The notes beneath the pieces are model-generated. The model was given only the letters and a program-made list of their open reading frames with translations. It had not been told where the DNA came from and ran no database searches. Shown here piece after piece: positions 37,001-45,234 of a stretch of DNA of 53,658 bases. Source of the stretch: [Streptosporangium] indianense (GTDB taxonomy: Bacteria; Actinomycetota; Actinomycetes; Streptomycetales; Streptomycetaceae); contig NZ_JAKEIO010000044.1 in assembly GCF_021474405.1 (NCBI RefSeq), forward strand, positions 1 through 53,658, read 5' to 3'. Within the stretch, counting starts at the first letter, position 1; each line of letters starts with the position of its first letter. The position numbers and the translations under genes were made by a program.

Positions 37001-37759
37001 TCAGTCCTTCAGCTCCAGCACACCGGATATGCCGGCGCGGCGCGGCGGGGTGGTGCCGCCGTCGAGTGCCGCGTCGTCGGCGATCCGGCCGTCGAAGAAG
37101 CTGATCACCCGGTCCGCGGCGCTCGCCAGCCGGGCGTCATGGGTGACCAGCACGATCGTCTGGCCGCGCTGGTGGAAGCGGGACAGCAGCCGCATCACCT
37201 CGCGGGTGCCCTTGCTGTCGAGGCTGCCCGCGGGCTCGTCGGCCAGCAGCAGCGGCGGGTGGTTGACCAGCGCCCGGGCCAGGGCGACGCGCTGCTGCTC
37301 ACCGCCGGACAGCTCGCCCGGCATGCTGCGCTCCTTGCCCGTCAGGCCCAGCTCGGCCAGCAGCGCCTCACGCTCGGTGCGCGCCTGCTTGGGCGGGGTG
37401 CCGGCGAGCAGGGCGGGCAGTTCCACGTTGTCGGCGACGGACAGGTTCGAGACGAGGTTGAAGAACTGGAAGACGATCCCGATCCGCTTCCTGCGCTCCA
37501 CCGCCCAGCGCGCCTCGCTGTAGGTGTCGGTGGACTCGCCGTCGAGCCAGATGTGGCCCGCGTCCGGGCGCTGGAGTCCGCCGAGCAGATGCAGCAGCGT
37601 CGACTTGCCCGCGCCGGACGGGCCGGTGATCGCCACGAACTCGCCCTGCCGTACGCACAGGTCGACCCCGCGCACGGCGTGGGCCGGGGCGCCCTCGCCG
37701 TGGTGGGTCTTGGTCAGTCCCTCGGCGCGCAGCACAGGAGCGGGACGCTCGTCGCTCAC
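37001..37759 (-). CDS. ABC transporter ATP-binding protein (LolD/MacB type)
   Basis: This 252-residue ATPase has Walker A GPSGAGKST (46-54), the signature LSGGEQQR (148-155), Walker B LLLADEP (168-174) and an H-loop in LVTHD. The Q-loop context VFQFFNLVSNLSVADNVELP is typical of LolD/MacB-type exporters that pair with FtsX permeases. The start is the GTG at 37759, whose GTGA overlaps the padR stop; the ten codons upstream in frame are not conserved. It powers the permease downstream. Confidence 0.92.
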   Translation of the reverse strand: MSDERPAPVLRAEGLTKTHHGEGAPAHAVRGVDLCVRQGEFVAITGPSGAGKSTLLHLLGGLQRPDAGHIWLDGESTDTYSEARWAVERRKRIGIVFQFFNLVSNLSVADNVELPALLAGTPPKQARTEREALLAELGLTGKERSMPGELSGGEQQRVALARALVNHPPLLLADEPAGSLDSKGTREVMRLLSRFHQRGQTIVLVTHDARLASAADRVISFFDGRIADDAALDGGTTPPRRAGISGVLELKD

Positions 37760-38271
37760 TCCAGCTCCTCCAGCTCTTCCTGGCACCGTTCCAGCCAGTC
37801 GAGGTCGGCCTGCAGGTGCAGCATCGCGCCCTCGATCAGCAGATGGGCGATGCGGTTGTCGCGGTCTTCGGCGGCGGCCAGCTTCGACAGCTGCCGCATG
37901 GTGTTCAGGTACTGGCGGCGCTGCTGGTTGATCAGGGTGATCTGCTCGGCGAGACCGGTCTGCGGGGCGAGCGCCAGTTTCATGAAGAACTCGTCCCGCA
38001 CCCGCGGCTCGTCCTCGGGCTCCTCGAACCAGGCGCGCAGCGCCTCCCGCCCGGCGTCGGTGAGGTGGTAGACCTTTTTGTTGGGCCGGCTGGACTGCGT
38101 CACGTCCTCGCCCTCGATCAGTCCCGACTTCTCGAGGCGGCCGAGGGTCACATAGATCTGGCCGACGTTCGGCTGAGGGTACGCGGAGCCCAGCAGTTGC
38201 TCAAGGTCCTGCTTGAGCTCGTAGCCGTGGGCGGGTCCGCGGGCGAGGAGGGCCAGGAGGGGCAGGCGCAC
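37756..38271 (-). CDS. PadR-family transcriptional regulator
   Basis: This 171-residue regulator has the PadR winged helix at the N terminus (LLALLARGPAHGYELKQDLE, then QPNVGQIYVTLGRLEKSGLIEGE, then KKVYHLTDAGREALRAW) and a C-terminal helical dimer domain (QITLINQQRRQYLNTMRQL). PadR proteins repress promoters by binding palindromes and often govern an exporter in the same operon. The GTG at 38271 has AGGAGG nine bases upstream. A perfect 15-bp palindrome lies 52 bases upstream, in the gap shared with the divergent binding-protein gene, and a close copy lies before the glucosidase operon. Confidence 0.92.
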   Translation of the reverse strand: MRLPLLALLARGPAHGYELKQDLEQLLGSAYPQPNVGQIYVTLGRLEKSGLIEGEDVTQSSRPNKKVYHLTDAGREALRAWFEEPEDEPRVRDEFFMKLALAPQTGLAEQITLINQQRRQYLNTMRQLSKLAAAEDRDNRIAHLLIEGAMLHLQADLDWLERCQEELEELE

Positions 38272-38322
38272 GCGTGCAGTCCTCCTGTCCGGTCCAATGT
38301 GCTCCAGGCCCTAGTATCGCCC

Positions 38323-38337
38323 ATACCTAACAGGTAT
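38323..38337. promoter_or_regulatory. Palindrome between padR and the binding-protein gene (site A)
   Basis: ATACCT-AAC-AGGTAT is a perfect inverted repeat with a three-base centre. It lies in the divergent region together with TAGTAT (38312-38317), a plausible -10. It is the best candidate for the PadR operator. Confidence 0.7.
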
Positions 38338-38393
38338 ACATGGCCTCTGATTCCGGGCAAAGGTGCCCAGCGCCGGTGTACAGGGAGGAACCT

Positions 38394-39665
38394 ATGCGGT
38401 GGATCCAAGCCGCGGGTAGGGGCCTCCTCGTTCTGGTCGTGGTCCTGACCGGTTATGTCGCCGCCGGAGCGCAGGCGGGCGAGCCCTCCGCGGGGTCCCG
38501 CGGGCCGCTCACCCTGGCCACCGCCGGCGATCTCACCGGCTACCTCGGCCCCCTGCTGGAGGGCTGGAATCGTACCCATCCCGGCGAGAAGGTGACCCTG
38601 GTCGAGCTGCCGGACTCGGCCGACGAGACCCAGGCCCAGATGATCACCGACCTGCGCGACGGTGATCGCAGCCGGTTCGACGTGCTCAACATCGACGTCA
38701 ACTGGACCTCGGAGTTCGCCGCGGCGGGCTGGATCAGACCGCTGCCCCGGGACCGCTTCCCCCTGAAGACGTTCCTCCAGCCGGTCGTGGACACGGCGAC
38801 CTACGACGGGCAGCTCTACGCGGTCCCGTACGTCACGAACGCCGGTCTGCTCCTGTACCGCAAGGACGTCCTCGCCGCGGAGGGCGTCGATCCGCCGCGC
38901 ACCTGGGCGGAGCTGGAGCGGTACGCCAGGACCATCGCCCCGAAGCACGGCCTCGGCGGCTACGCCGGACAGTTCCTGCCCTACGAAGGCCTCACCGTGA
39001 ACGCGGCCGAGGCCGTCTACTCGGCGGGCGGCTCGATCCTGGGCGACGAGGGCGAGCGCGTCACCGTCGACTCGGCGGCGGCCCGCGAGGGCATCGGGTT
39101 CCTGGCGCGCGGAGTGCGCGAGGGCTGGATCCCGAGGGAAGCGCTGACGTACAAGGAGGAGGAGTCCAAGCAGGCCTTCCAGGACGGCCGGCTGCTCTTC
39201 CTGCGGAACTGGCCGTACGCCTACGTCGGCGCCTCGGCCCCCGGCTCGAAGGTCGCCGGGAAGGTCGGCGCCGTGCCCCTGCCCGGGCCCGGCGGGCCGG
39301 GGACCAGTGTCCTCGGCGGGTCCAACCTGGCCGTCAGCGCGCACGCGCGGCACCCCGACTCGGCGGCCCGCCTGATCGCGTACCTCACCGGTGAGCGCGT
39401 GCAGCGGCAGGTCCTCACCCGCGGTGCGCTGCCGCCCGTGCGCGCGGACCTCTACCGGGATCCCGCGCTCATCCGCAGGTTCCCCTACCTGCCGACGCTG
39501 CGCACGAGCGTCCTCGCGGCCGCGCCGCGCCCCAAGAGCCCGCGCTACGACCAGGTCAGCCTGGTGGTGCAGGCCGTCGTGAACGACGCGATGGCGGGGC
39601 GCCAGACGCCCGCAGCGGCGGTCCGGCGGCTGGCGCGCGAGCTCGCCGTCATCTCGCGCGGCTAG
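38394..39665 (+). CDS. Extracellular sugar-binding protein (family 1), no lipobox
   Basis: This 423-residue protein is of the MalE/ThuE family: an N-terminal hydrophobic signal, then LTLATAGDLTGYLGPLLEGWNRTHPGEKVTLVEL, DVLNIDVNWTSEFAAAGWIRPL, LYAVPYVTNAGLLLYRKD and a C-terminal GGSNLAVSAHARHPDSAARLIAYLTG. It should bind an oligosaccharide outside the cell. The signal ends AGAQAG without a Cys, so it would be released or only loosely held rather than being a lipoprotein, unusual for a Gram-positive binding protein. The ATG at 38394 has GGGAGGA upstream. It is divergent from padR and separate from the permease genes further on. It may be a second binding protein for them. Confidence 0.87.
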   Translation: MRWIQAAGRGLLVLVVVLTGYVAAGAQAGEPSAGSRGPLTLATAGDLTGYLGPLLEGWNRTHPGEKVTLVELPDSADETQAQMITDLRDGDRSRFDVLNIDVNWTSEFAAAGWIRPLPRDRFPLKTFLQPVVDTATYDGQLYAVPYVTNAGLLLYRKDVLAAEGVDPPRTWAELERYARTIAPKHGLGGYAGQFLPYEGLTVNAAEAVYSAGGSILGDEGERVTVDSAAAREGIGFLARGVREGWIPREALTYKEEESKQAFQDGRLLFLRNWPYAYVGASAPGSKVAGKVGAVPLPGPGGPGTSVLGGSNLAVSAHARHPDSAARLIAYLTGERVQRQVLTRGALPPVRADLYRDPALIRRFPYLPTLRTSVLAAAPRPKSPRYDQVSLVVQAVVNDAMAGRQTPAAAVRRLARELAVISRG

Positions 39666-39698
39666 CACTTTCCGCGCCCCCTCGGCGTCCTCCCCTAC

Positions 39699-39713
39699 TT
39701 ACTTGTTAGGTAA
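39699..39713. promoter_or_regulatory. Palindrome upstream of the glucosidase operon (site B)
   Basis: TTACTT-GTT-AGGTAA, read on the other strand TTACCTAACAAGTAA, matches site A at 12 of 15 positions including an unbroken TACCTAACA. The 10-mer AGTATCGCCC follows at 39735-39744 and also borders site A (38313-38322). Confidence 0.65.
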
Positions 39714-39796
39714 CGCGGGGGTCTCATCTCGCTGAGTATCGCCCGAGTATGTCCCTATTTCAGGACCACAACCGCTGGATACCTTCTGCCTTTTCA

Positions 39797-39825
39797 TTGA
39801 CACCCTCTCGACACGCCTACTTAAC
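39797..39825 (+). promoter_or_regulatory. Promoter of the glucosidase-sugar uptake operon
   Basis: A consensus TTGACA at 39797-39802 is followed by a TACTTAAC stretch (39818-39825) as a possible -10. The start near 39832 would place the ATG at 39830 outside the transcript and favours the later TTG start of the glucosidase gene. Confidence 0.5.
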
Positions 39826-39868
39826 ATGCATGCATAACCGCTGCCCTCCTCAGAGACAGGTCGATGGG

Positions 39869-41488
39869 TTGAACAGGCACCACTGGTGGCGTGACGCAGT
39901 GATCTATCAGGTGTACGTCCGCAGCTTCCTCGACAGCACCGGCGACGGCATCGGCGACCTCGCCGGGGTCCGGGCCGGACTGCCGTACCTGAAGAAGCTC
40001 GGCGTCGACGGGATCTGGCTGAGCCCCTTCTATCCCTCGCCGCAGCACGACCACGGCTACGACGTGGCCGACTACTGCGACGTCGACCCGCTCTTCGGTG
40101 ATCTCGACGAGTTCGACCAGCTGGTCGGCGCCGCGCGGCGGCTCGGCATCAAGGTGCTCCTCGACATCGTCCCGAACCACTGCTCCAGCGAGCACCCCTG
40201 GTTCCGCGAGGCGCTCGCGGCCCCCGCCGGCAGCCCCGCCCGGGCCCGCTTCCACTTCGCCGACGGCCGCGGCCCGGACGGCTCCGAGCCGCCCAACAAC
40301 TGGCACGCCATGTTCGGCGGCCCGGCGTGGAGCCGGGTGACCGAGGCGGACGGGCGGCCCGGCCAGTGGTACCTGCACATGTTCACCCCCGAGCAGCCCG
40401 ACTGGAACTGGCGCGAGCCGGAGGTCGCCGCCGAGTTCGACCGGGTGCTGCGCTTCTGGCTGGACCGGGGCGTCGACGGCTTCCGCATCGACGTCGCCGC
40501 CGGCCTCTACAAGCACCCCGAGCTGCCCGACTCCGACGACCCGGAGGCCGACGCCCGCACCCGCGACTCGGTCAACCCGCTCGCCTGGAACCAGCCTGAG
40601 GTGCACGACGTGTGGCGCCGCTGGCGCTCCATATGCGAGGAGTACACCGAGCGCGACGGCCTCGACCGCCTGCTCGTCGGCGAGGTCTCCGTGCCGACCG
40701 CCCGCGAGCACGCCCGGTACGTCCGCCCCGACGAACTGCACCAGGCCTTCTTCTTCGACCTGCTCAGCGCCTCCTGGGACGCCGACGCCTTCCAGAAGGT
40801 GATCTCGGAGGCCATGCAGGACATCGCCGGCACCGGCTCGACCGTCACCTGGGTCCTCAACAACCACGACCAGGTCCGCACCGTCACCCGCTACGGCGAA
40901 CCCGCCACCGAGGGCAGCGGCCTCGGCGCCGCCCGCGCCCGCGCCGCCGCGCTCCTGATGCTGGCCCTGCCCGGCGCCGCCTACATCTACCAGGGCGAGG
41001 AGCTCGGCCTGCCGGAGGTCGTGGACCTGCCCGACGACGTGCTCACCGACCCGATCTTCCATCGCACCGGCAGCCGAGCCCGCATCCGCGACGGCTGCCG
41101 CGTGCCCCTGCCCTGGTCGGGCCAGGCCTCGCCGTTCGGCTTCACCCCCGGCGTGGAGAGCGCCAAGCCGTGGCTGCCGCAGCCGGAGTACTTCGCCGAG
41201 TACGCCACCGACCGCGCCCTCGCCGACACCCGCTCCTTCTGGCACCTGTACCGCGACGGCCTCCAGCTGCGCGCCGCCCTGCCCCAGCTGGGCGAGGGCA
41301 CGCTGCGCTGGCTGGACGCGCCCCCCGGCGTGCTGGCCTTCGAACGCGGCGACGACCTGGTCTGCGCCGTCAACTTCGGCACCGCCCCCACCCCCGCGCC
41401 GGTCTCCGGCACCCCCCTGCTCGCCAGCGGCTCCTGCCCGCCCGGAGTCCTCTCCGGCTCGACGGCCGCCTGGTGGATCCGTTCCTGA
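39869..41488 (+). CDS. GH13 alpha-glucosidase (oligo-1,6-glucosidase / AglA type)
   Basis: This 539-residue enzyme should split alpha-glucosidic sugars such as maltose, isomaltose, trehalose or sucrose inside the cell. The (beta/alpha)8 barrel shows DIVPNH, nucleophile Asp208 in DGFRIDVA, acid/base Glu272 in LLVGEVS and Asp334 in NNHDQVR, the four GH13 conserved regions. The first residues WWRDAVIYQVYVRSFLDSTGDG are the family's normal start. I took the TTG at 39869; an in-frame ATG at 39830 would add 13 unlike residues. There is no signal peptide. It heads the operon with the transporter genes downstream. Confidence 0.92.
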   Translation: MNRHHWWRDAVIYQVYVRSFLDSTGDGIGDLAGVRAGLPYLKKLGVDGIWLSPFYPSPQHDHGYDVADYCDVDPLFGDLDEFDQLVGAARRLGIKVLLDIVPNHCSSEHPWFREALAAPAGSPARARFHFADGRGPDGSEPPNNWHAMFGGPAWSRVTEADGRPGQWYLHMFTPEQPDWNWREPEVAAEFDRVLRFWLDRGVDGFRIDVAAGLYKHPELPDSDDPEADARTRDSVNPLAWNQPEVHDVWRRWRSICEEYTERDGLDRLLVGEVSVPTAREHARYVRPDELHQAFFFDLLSASWDADAFQKVISEAMQDIAGTGSTVTWVLNNHDQVRTVTRYGEPATEGSGLGAARARAAALLMLALPGAAYIYQGEELGLPEVVDLPDDVLTDPIFHRTGSRARIRDGCRVPLPWSGQASPFGFTPGVESAKPWLPQPEYFAEYATDRALADTRSFWHLYRDGLQLRAALPQLGEGTLRWLDAPPGVLAFERGDDLVCAVNFGTAPTPAPVSGTPLLASGSCPPGVLSGSTAAWWIRS

Positions 41489-41495
41489 ACGCCCC

Positions 41496-41515
41496 GCAAG
41501 CGAACGCTTCGCAAG
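41496..41515. promoter_or_regulatory. CTTGC direct repeats between glucosidase and lipoprotein genes
   Basis: On the minus strand the gap reads CTTGCGAAGCGTTCGCTTGC (41496-41515): two CTTGCG words fifteen bases apart with an inner AAGCG/CGCTT pairing. MalR-type regulators in Streptomyces use CTTGCAG-like words, so this could be a local operator. It might be chance. Confidence 0.35.
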
Positions 41516-41540
41516 TCAACTCCCCGAAGGGACATCAACG

Positions 41541-42866
41541 ATGATGCGACGACGTACCACCCTGCTCACCGGCTGCACCGCTCTCGTCCTGGCGCTCGGC
41601 GCGACCGCCTGCGGCGGCGGCCCCGTCTCGGCCGGCGGCGGCGACAAGGCGCTCGACGGCCAGTCGATCACCGTCGCCGGCGTCTGGTCCGGCACCGAGC
41701 AGAAGAACTTCCAGAAGGTGCTCGACGCCTTCACCGAGAAGACCGGCGCCAAGACGCAGTTCGTCTCCACCGGCGACAACGTCTCCACCGTCGTCGGCAG
41801 CAAGATCGAAGGCGGCAACGCCCCCGACGTCGTGATGGTCCCGCAGGTCGGCGTGCTCAAGCAGTTCGCGCAGAAGGGCTGGCTCAAGCCGCTGTCGCAG
41901 AAGACCGAGCAGGCCGTCGACGCGGGCTACGCCCCCGTCTGGAAGAAGTACGGCAGCGTCGACGGCACCCTCTACGGCCTCTACTTCAAGGCCGCACACA
42001 AGTCGACCGTCTGGTACAGCCCCGAGGCCCTCGAACAGGCCGGCGTGAAGCCCCCGAAGAGCTACGACGAGCTGCTCAAGGCCGGGCAGACCGTGTCCGA
42101 CTCCGGGCTCGCCGCGTTCTCCGTCGCAGGACAGGACGGCTGGACCCTCACCGACTGGTTCGAGAACGTCTACCTCTCCCAGGCCGGACCCGAGAAGTAC
42201 GACGCCCTCGCCGCGCACAAGCTGAAGTGGACCGACGCCTCCGTCGTCGACGCCCTCACCACCCTCGGCAAGCTCTTCAAGGACAAGCAGCTCATCGCCG
42301 GCGGCCAGAAGGGCGCCCTGAACACCGACTTCCCCGGCTCGGTCGAGAAGGTGTTCGGCCCGGAGCCCGAGGCCGGCATGGTCTACGAGGGCGACTTCGT
42401 CGCCGGTGTCGCCAAGGACCAGTTCGGCAAGAAGGTCGGCGAGGACGCCAACTTCTTCCCGTTCCCCGCGGTCGGCGGCGGCGAGGCCCCCGTCGTCAGC
42501 GGCGGCGACGCCGCCGTCGTCCTCAAGGACGGCAAGAACCAGAAGGCCGCCCAGGCCCTCCTGGAGTACCTCGCCACCCCCGAGGCCTCCGCGGTGTGGG
42601 CCGAGGCCGGCGGCTTCCTCTCCCCGAACAAGAAGCTCGACCTCGCCTCCTACGGCGACGACGTCACCCGCGCCACCGCCAAGTCCCTCGTCGAGGCCGG
42701 GGACTCGGTCCGCTTCGACATGTCCGACCAGGCCCCGGCCGCGTTCGGCGGCACCAAGGGCACCGGCGAGTGGAAGCTGCTGCAGGACTTCCTGCGCGAC
42801 CCCTCCGACCCGAAGGGCACCGCGGCGAAGCTGGAGGCCGCGGCGGCCAAGGCGTACCAGGACTGA
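41541..42866 (+). CDS. ABC transporter sugar-binding lipoprotein
   Basis: This 441-residue family 1 binding protein has a lipoprotein-type signal (RRRTTLLTG, hydrophobic core, LGATAC with Cys24), so it is anchored to the outer face of the membrane. Mature regions include ITVAGVWSGTEQKNFQKVLDAF, GGNAPDVVMVPQVGVLKQFA and a C-terminal SGGDAAVVLKDGKNQKAAQALLEYLA. It lies 52 bases after the glucosidase gene and is followed six bases later by the MalF-like permease gene, all on one strand. With the permeases it should take up the oligosaccharide that the glucosidase then splits. Confidence 0.92.
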   Translation: MMRRRTTLLTGCTALVLALGATACGGGPVSAGGGDKALDGQSITVAGVWSGTEQKNFQKVLDAFTEKTGAKTQFVSTGDNVSTVVGSKIEGGNAPDVVMVPQVGVLKQFAQKGWLKPLSQKTEQAVDAGYAPVWKKYGSVDGTLYGLYFKAAHKSTVWYSPEALEQAGVKPPKSYDELLKAGQTVSDSGLAAFSVAGQDGWTLTDWFENVYLSQAGPEKYDALAAHKLKWTDASVVDALTTLGKLFKDKQLIAGGQKGALNTDFPGSVEKVFGPEPEAGMVYEGDFVAGVAKDQFGKKVGEDANFFPFPAVGGGEAPVVSGGDAAVVLKDGKNQKAAQALLEYLATPEASAVWAEAGGFLSPNKKLDLASYGDDVTRATAKSLVEAGDSVRFDMSDQAPAAFGGTKGTGEWKLLQDFLRDPSDPKGTAAKLEAAAAKAYQD

Positions 42867-42872
42867 TACGCC

Positions 42873-44231
42873 ATGACAGCGACCCTCGTGAAAGAGACGA
42901 GTTCCCCACCCGGCCCGGTCGCCGACCGCACCCGGCGACTGCGCCGGCGCGGGAAGATCATCGCCCTGCTGTTCGTGCTGCCCGCACTGCTGCTGCTCGG
43001 CGCGCTCGTCGTCTACCCCGTGCTGTTCAGCATCGGCCGCAGCTTCTTCGACGCCTCCGGGACGACCTTCGTCGGCGGCGACAACTACGCCGAGATGTTC
43101 CGCGACCCGGCGACCCTCAAGGCCGTGCGCAACACGGCCATCTGGGTCGTCGTCGCCCCGGCCCTGCTCACCGGCCTCGGACTGATCCTCGCCGTGCTGG
43201 TGGAGAAGGTCCGCTGGGCGACCGCCTTCAAGCTGCTCCTCTTCATGCCGATGGCGGTCTCCTTCCTCGCCGCCGGCATCATCTTCCGGCTCGCCTACGA
43301 CGAGGACCCGGACAAGGGCGTGCTCAACGCCGCCGTCGTCTCCGTCCATGACGCCTTCGAGGGGGAGTCCTCCTACCCGACGGCCCGGGCGCGTGACGCC
43401 CAGGGGCTGACGAAGGAGAAGGACGGCTCGTACCGCACGAGCACCAGCGTGTCGCCCGGTGACGCGCTGGCCCTGGGCCTGGTCGGCGTGCAGCCCGACG
43501 ACCTGCCGGGCGGCGCCGAGCCGGCCTACGCGGCGGCCGGACGGAAAGCCGCCGCCGACGAACTGCGCGGCGTGGTCTACCTGGACTTCACGCCCGGCGG
43601 GGGAGGGGAGCAGGGCAAGGTCGACCGGCGGGAGAGCGGGCTGCCGGAGATGACGGTCGAGGCGGTCCGTGACGGCGAGCAGGTCGCCTCGACGACCACG
43701 GCCGCCGACGGCTCCTTCCGCTTCGGGAAACTCGAACCCGGCTCCTACGAGGTGCGGCTGCCGTCGTCCAACTTCGCCCAGGCCTACGACGGGGTCTCCT
43801 GGCTCGGGCCGGCACTGGTCACCCCGGCGATCATCGGCGCGTACCTGTGGATCTGGACCGGCTTCGCCATGGTGCTGATCGGGGCCGGTCTGTCGACGCT
43901 GCCCCGGGACGCCCTGGAGGCGGCGCGGATGGACGGCGCGAACGAGTGGCAGATCTTCCGGCGCATCACGGTGCCGCTGCTGGCCCCGGTGCTCTCGGTC
44001 GTGTTCATCACCCTCGTCATCAACGTGATGAAGGTCTTCGACCTCGTCTACATCATCGCGCCCGGCCCCGTGCAGGAGGACGCGACCGTGCTCGCGACGC
44101 AGATGTGGCTGGTGTCGTTCGGCGGCGGCAACAACCAGGGGCTCGGCAGCGCGCTCGGTGTGCTGCTCCTGCTGCTGGTCGTCCCGGCGATGGTGTTCAA
44201 CGTCCGCCGTTTCCGAAGGAGTCAGCGATGA
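42873..44231 (+). CDS. MalF-like sugar permease with large extracytoplasmic insert
   Basis: This 452-residue permease is about 150 residues longer than usual MalF-like proteins of Gram-positives. Six membrane helices are visible (first at about 28-50), and the EAA loop is EAARMDGANEWQIFRRITVP, which docks to the ATPase. Between helices 3 and 4 (about residues 150-300) lies a non-membrane insert. Its end (256-302: GLPEMTVEAV, then AADGSFRFGKLEPGSYEVRLP) matches the carboxypeptidase-regulatory/SdrD-B type beta-sandwich. E. coli MalF also has an extra periplasmic domain there that holds MalE, so this one may help bind the lipoprotein. The last four bases overlap the MalG-like gene (ATGA). Confidence 0.93.
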   Translation: MTATLVKETSSPPGPVADRTRRLRRRGKIIALLFVLPALLLLGALVVYPVLFSIGRSFFDASGTTFVGGDNYAEMFRDPATLKAVRNTAIWVVVAPALLTGLGLILAVLVEKVRWATAFKLLLFMPMAVSFLAAGIIFRLAYDEDPDKGVLNAAVVSVHDAFEGESSYPTARARDAQGLTKEKDGSYRTSTSVSPGDALALGLVGVQPDDLPGGAEPAYAAAGRKAAADELRGVVYLDFTPGGGGEQGKVDRRESGLPEMTVEAVRDGEQVASTTTAADGSFRFGKLEPGSYEVRLPSSNFAQAYDGVSWLGPALVTPAIIGAYLWIWTGFAMVLIGAGLSTLPRDALEAARMDGANEWQIFRRITVPLLAPVLSVVFITLVINVMKVFDLVYIIAPGPVQEDATVLATQMWLVSFGGGNNQGLGSALGVLLLLLVVPAMVFNVRRFRRSQR

Positions 44232-45067
44232 ACGCGGTCCGGCGCGGACTGGGCAACGGGGCCGTCCAGGCCTTCCTCGTCCTGATCGGCCTGGTGTGGA
44301 TGACACCGCTGGCGGGGCTGTTCCTGTCCTCGCTGCGGTCCGCCGAGGAGACGGCCAAGGGCGGCTGGTGGACGGTGTTCTCCAGCCCCGGGCAGCTGTC
44401 CTTCGACAACTACTCGGAGCTGCTGGGCAACGCCGGGATCACGCAGGCGTTCTGGAACACGGTGCTGATATCGGTGCCGGCCACGGCGCTGGTCGTGGTG
44501 ATCGCGGCCCTCGCCGGGTACGCCTTCGCGTGGCTGGACTTCCCCGGGCGGGAGGCGATCTTCCTGGTCGTGGTCGCGCTGCTGGTGGTGCCGGTGCAGA
44601 TCGGTCTGCTGCCGGTCGCCAAACTCTTCGGCCAGCTGGGCCTGTTCGGCACGATCCCCGGCGTCGTCCTCTTCCACGTGGCCTACGGCCTTCCCTTCGC
44701 GGTGTTCCTGCTCCGCAACTACTTCGCCGAGATGCCGAAGGAGATGCTGGAGGCGGCGCGCATGGACGGGGGCAGCGAGTGGCGTATCTTCACACGGCTG
44801 GTCCTGCCCGTGGGGCGGCCGGCGATCGCCTCCCTGGCCATCTTCCAGTTCCTGTGGGTGTGGAACGACATGCTGGTGGCGTTGCTGTTCGCGGACAGCA
44901 CGTCGCAGCCGCTGACCGTGGAACTCCAGTCGCAGATCCGACAGTTCGGCAGCAACATCGACGTCCTGGCCCCCGGGGCGTTCGTGTCCCTGGTCGTCCC
45001 TGTCGTCGTGTTCTTCGCGTTCCAGAGGCACTTCGTACAGGGCGTGATGGCCGGCTCGGTCAAGTAG
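44228..45067 (+). CDS. MalG-like sugar permease
   Basis: This 279-residue partner permease has six membrane segments and the EAA loop EAARMDGGSEWRIFTRLVLP. Helix regions such as TVLISVPATALVVVIAALAGYAFAWLDFPG and the C-terminal GSNIDVLAPGAFVSLVVPVVVFFAFQRHFV are typical. The ATG at 44228 overlaps the MalF-like gene stop. No ATPase gene follows, as in other Streptomyces sugar systems that share the MsiK ATPase. The operon ends in a large palindrome. Confidence 0.93.
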   Translation: MNAVRRGLGNGAVQAFLVLIGLVWMTPLAGLFLSSLRSAEETAKGGWWTVFSSPGQLSFDNYSELLGNAGITQAFWNTVLISVPATALVVVIAALAGYAFAWLDFPGREAIFLVVVALLVVPVQIGLLPVAKLFGQLGLFGTIPGVVLFHVAYGLPFAVFLLRNYFAEMPKEMLEAARMDGGSEWRIFTRLVLPVGRPAIASLAIFQFLWVWNDMLVALLFADSTSQPLTVELQSQIRQFGSNIDVLAPGAFVSLVVPVVVFFAFQRHFVQGVMAGSVK

Positions 45068-45073
45068 CGCCTG

Positions 45074-45232
45074 AACCAGGGGGCTCCGCCCCCTGGACCC
45101 TCATTTCCTTCGCCCACCCATCACCCGAAGCGGTCAGCCAGGAGGCTGGACCCGCCAGTTGCCCCTTGCACGGGCAGTTTCGGGTGGTGGGTGGGCGAAG
45201 GTCCTGGGGTCCAGGGGCGGAGCCCCCTGGTT
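45074..45232. repeat. Large inverted repeat between converging operons
   Basis: Arms of about 55 bases (45074-45128 and 45179-45232) are roughly 90 per cent complementary in their outer 27 and inner 21 bases, with a less matched joint. Each arm also contains its own CCAGGGGGC/GCCCCCTGG hairpin. It fills the gap between the sugar-uptake operon and pgl, ending three bases before the pgl stop, and should act as a terminator in both directions. Confidence 0.85.
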
Positions 45233-45234
45233 GG

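Noticed and set aside
41535..44306. 923-codon minus-strand frame opposite the sugar transporter genes
   Set aside because: It crosses two real genes with clear membrane and binding-protein motifs and has shadow-type composition.
45074..45232. Inverted repeat ends of an insertion sequence
   Set aside because: Only 50 bases lie between the arms, and no transposase or target duplication is seen.
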